From Sphagnum compactum (Eukaryota; Bryophyta; Sphagnopsida; Sphagnales): 64,000 nt of DNA. Below the pieces are notes generated by a model. It searched no databases and was not told the origin of the DNA. It saw nothing but the letters and a program-made list of their open reading frames with translations. Every line of letters starts with the position of its first letter. Within the stretch, counting starts at the first letter, position 1. This document shows positions 61,218-64,000 of this stretch, piece by piece. The stretch spans positions 12,524,001-12,588,000 of the forward strand of contig OZ234498.1 of the NCBI GenBank assembly GCA_965153455.1, read 5' to 3'. The position numbers and the translations under genes were made by a program.

Positions 61218-62929
61218 TGCACTGATCCAGAGACGAAGTGCAAGTAGAAAAGGAGACAGGACCTAAGTCCAAGTCGAATGGTTACAATTCAGACATCAAA
61301 AGACTAAGAGATAATTGAGATCTTGACTCAACTATCATCTACTTGTAATGTAACAAGTCAGTAGTAGGAACTAGAGGTGAGTCTAGAAGGGGTTGAAGTT
61401 GAGAGGTGGCTGAACACACTGCTACCACTCAACTTGAGATGGTAGATGCATGCAAATTAGATTGATTGCCTGTTTTTTTATTTTGTCATAATTATGTATA
61501 GCACAATCGAGATTATGTATAGCTTCATCAGATTTGCCAGGAGGTTATACGAAGAGCTAGCTATACATTTGAGTGTTGAGAAAACTCTCTCCAAAGTGAA
61601 AGCCCGCAACATTTTTAGGGTATAACAAGTTTTTCACATTAGACCTAAAAAATACTTGCTGGTATTTGACCTCTTTGGTACTTACTTATATTCATATTAA
61701 TATCTCAAAATTATAAATTGGGTTCTTTGTCTTTCCCTGTCCTTTCCCTTTCTGTCTTTCTTTGTTTCTTTGTCTGGTCTTTGTTGTGGTGTCTGTTGCT
61801 AGCCAGTAGTATGGCTGAGTCTTCCCATTGCTTCCGGAATTGCAGCAGAAACTCAGTTCGCAGGATGGTGCTTGTCACCGGCCTTTACCCACTGTAGGGA
61901 GCTGATGAAGTCAGTGGGGAAGTTGTGATAGTTAAGTCACTATCATACATACTACTGTTGTTGGTCCCTGAACAGGTGTGAGACTGGCACTTTTGTTCAT
62001 ACCGGTGTGTGTTTTTTGTTTTGTTTCTTGTCTTCCCTTGTTTGGTTCTTTCTGTGCCTTCCTGAGGAAGTGTTAGCCTTGCTGTTTCTTCTTCATCGTG
62101 AGAACGGAGATTTCTCTATTCTCATGAAAGATATTTTTTCCAGTCACTTTAGCGGATGTCCTGCATCCAAGTAGTGACCAGCTGGGTTCTTCAAGTTTTA
62201 TCTTTTGGGGAGTGTTGGGCCCCTCCAGCTACTTGTTAAGGTTGGTGTTTTTTCTGAAGCAAGGTTTTTCTTCTTCTAAAGTCATGGTTCCTTCCAGATT
62301 AGGTGTTTTTTCCTTTGTGTCTAGTTCTTCTCCTCCTGTCCTCTTTTGTGTTGCTGTGTCTTGTGTTCTGTCTTCCTTGTTTTTCTGTGTTTTTGTCTGT
62401 TTTCTGTTTTTTCTTCTTCATTTTGTTTTAAGTCCTTTCCTATTCTTCATGACATTCTTTGGTTTCCTATAAGGTTCTCTTGTAGGTTCTAAGAAGTAAG
62501 CCTTTAGCTCCTCGGAGAGTCTTTCTAAAGTTTTACAGGTCTGAAGTGTTTAGAAAGTTCTTTTCTCCTCCCTTGTTTGTGTGCTTTTTCTGTTTTTATT
62601 TCTTCTTGTCTTGTTCTTTTGTCTTTTGGGCCTTTTTTAGGTCAAGAGCAGAGTCCCAGTTTGTTGGAAGGCATTCTTTGGCTTTGTTGCGGGCGACTCT
62701 CTGCAAGTGCCGGCACTGTGATCTTTGAGTCGTAACAAGCAATGCTATTTTAGGCTTCCCTACTGCTTGGGAGCAGCCCTCCTGCACAAAAGGGGGCTTC
62801 TTGAGTCCTTATCAAGATCGGGGACCTTTGCTTGAGCTGGCGATTGTCCTGTAAATTGAGAGCTTGCTAATTTCCATTATGCTACTCGGTCTGCTCAGTT
62901 TGATAGATTCTCTTTTTGGCTCGGTGTAA
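61218..62929 (+). other. intergenic, then T-rich tract leading into the GIY-YIG element
   Basis: Up to about 61680 the sequence is ordinary spacer. From 61680 to about 62900 the plus strand is strongly T-rich and A-poor, with many TTTGTCTTT/TTCTTCTT stretches. No reverse transcriptase or other domain was readable in any frame. It may be the 5' non-coding part of the element that follows. Confidence 0.4.
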
Positions 62930-63699
62930 TTAAATAAACTCCATAAATTTGGAAATGGAAACATAAAATGGGGCCCAGTTAAAAAGGTAATTGCCAATAC
63001 TCATTTTTCTGTCTTCAACATTAAGTCTCTCAACAGACTTAGAAGGCTTAGGCAAAAACACCTTAATTCTTCAACTAGCCTCTGTCCATTTTCAGATAAG
63101 GGGGTAATTTATGTTATTTACAGTGTCAATAATAGTAGAATGCTATATGTTGGTCAAACATGTAAGTCTGCCTTTGAGAGATTCCAAGAGCATATAAGAG
63201 AAGCTAGAAGATTGTCTAAACTTGCTAGTTCGTCTTTTGATTTTAAGCCACTATATGCTGCCATTGCCAAAGAGGGTTTCCATTCCTTCAGAGTTTTTCC
63301 TATTGAAAAGTAGATGGGAATTTCTTTGATTCTGGAGGTCGTTTTGCTCTGAACTTGTTTAAGGTTGTTGCCTCTCAATTGGAAAGAAAATGGATGAGTA
63401 TTTTACACACTTTCTTTCCAAGAGGTTACAACCTAGAAGGCAAGTCAAACAATAGACGTTCTCCTAGGGTACATAAAGCTTCTGCAATGTTGTGGAGAAA
63501 GGGCAGCAAGCCTTCATTTGCTCGTCCTTTTAACAAAGTTTGGGTTCCTGTCAATGTTCTTCCTAATGTTGCTGTAAGTTTACCTCCTCCTTCTTCGCCA
63601 GATTCTGAGGAGACTGGTTCTCCTTCTGATGATGTACAACCAAATCATAGAGGGATCCCTCACCTTTCTCCTCACAGAATTTTATCAAATAGTTATTAA
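62930..63699 (+). mobile_element. GIY-YIG nuclease ORF broken by one frameshift
   Basis: An open frame from about 62930 contains a basic region (LNRLRRLRQK), then a GIY-YIG endonuclease core: VIYVIYSV (GIY position), YVGQT (YIG position, 63149-63163), the Arg of ERF, and a QEH histidine. The frame then hits TAG at 63311. A one-base shift near 63306-63311 restores a second open frame to 63699 that carries the rest of the fold: Glu in QLERKW and Asn in PRGYNL. After the domain comes a Ser/Pro-rich tail. Such a domain at the C-terminal end of an ORF is typical of Penelope-like retroelements, but no reverse transcriptase was found upstream, so class is uncertain. Confidence 0.65.
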
Positions 63700-64000
63700 A
63701 AAATATTGAAAAATCAAATTTTAAATTATAATTGTAATGAAATTTCGTATTGATTTATTTGTAAATTTGATTTTCAATACAAACCAAAACTACTAACATG
63801 TTAAATTTACTATTACCACTTGTTGGAATTATGAACATTATGAAAATCAATCAATATCAAATCCAATAAAAAACATTATAGATGTAAAATGTGGTTTAAT
63901 GGTTTCAAATACACCAAGACATGTTATTCCTTTCATTTGAAACAAAATGTTGAAATTGAAAACACTTAAAACAATTTCCAATCACGATCTATAAGTTGAA
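63700..64000. other. AT-rich sequence at the window edge
   Basis: Nothing gene-like is seen. Confidence 0.5.

Overview
This window is nuclear DNA from a land plant. It is AT-rich, its genes are split by spliceosomal introns, and it carries a plant-type histone H3.3 gene, an amino acid permease of the plant AAP family, two pectin methylesterases and a DUF679/DMP membrane protein. Long AT-rich spacers hold decayed Ty1/copia, non-LTR, pogo/CENP-B-type and GIY-YIG elements. I lean towards a non-seed plant (fern, lycophyte or bryophyte) from the transposase and GIY-YIG flavour, but the sequence alone does not settle it.

Layout. 1-1310: 3' end of an unrecognised gene (+). 2079-4201: histone H3.3 gene (+) with a histone-type promoter element and a leader intron. 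5478-7433: DMP membrane-protein gene (+). 8600-9240: dead copia reverse transcriptase (-). 11031-13100: an unrecognised three-exon gene (-) for a predicted, possibly plastid, membrane protein. 13101-26290: a gene-poor desert with repeats (fold-back element, two copies of one LINE 3' end, hairpins, microsatellites). 26290-31958: amino acid permease (+), whose long leader intron contains a five-unit tandem array. 32597-35377: pectin methylesterase A (-). 35378-55205: a second desert with a SINE-like piece, a LINE tail, a decayed pogo-type transposase, a 1-kb inverted array of short repeats and several dispersed repeat families. 55206-58227: pectin methylesterase B (+). 59916-61177: DJ-1/PfpI family gene resembling isonitrile hydratase (+). 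61680-63699: T-rich tract leading into a GIY-YIG nuclease ORF broken by one frameshift (+).

The genes do not form a pathway or a cluster. Their products are chromatin (H3.3), membrane (DMP, AAP, the unknown protein), cell wall (two secreted pectin methylesterases) and a soluble DJ-1-like protein. The two pectin methylesterases are related copies in opposite orientation about 20 kb apart, sharing four intron positions and differing in two.

All exon joins were made by hand from splice signals, reading frame and family alignment from memory. In every complete gene the exon lengths sum to an open frame ending at a stop. No clear undescribed multi-gene system was found. The most unusual items are the GIY-YIG element, the splice-donor-bearing tandem array in the permease leader intron, two GC-AG introns in unrelated genes, the inverted array at 51.4-52.35 kb, and the unrecognised membrane-protein gene.
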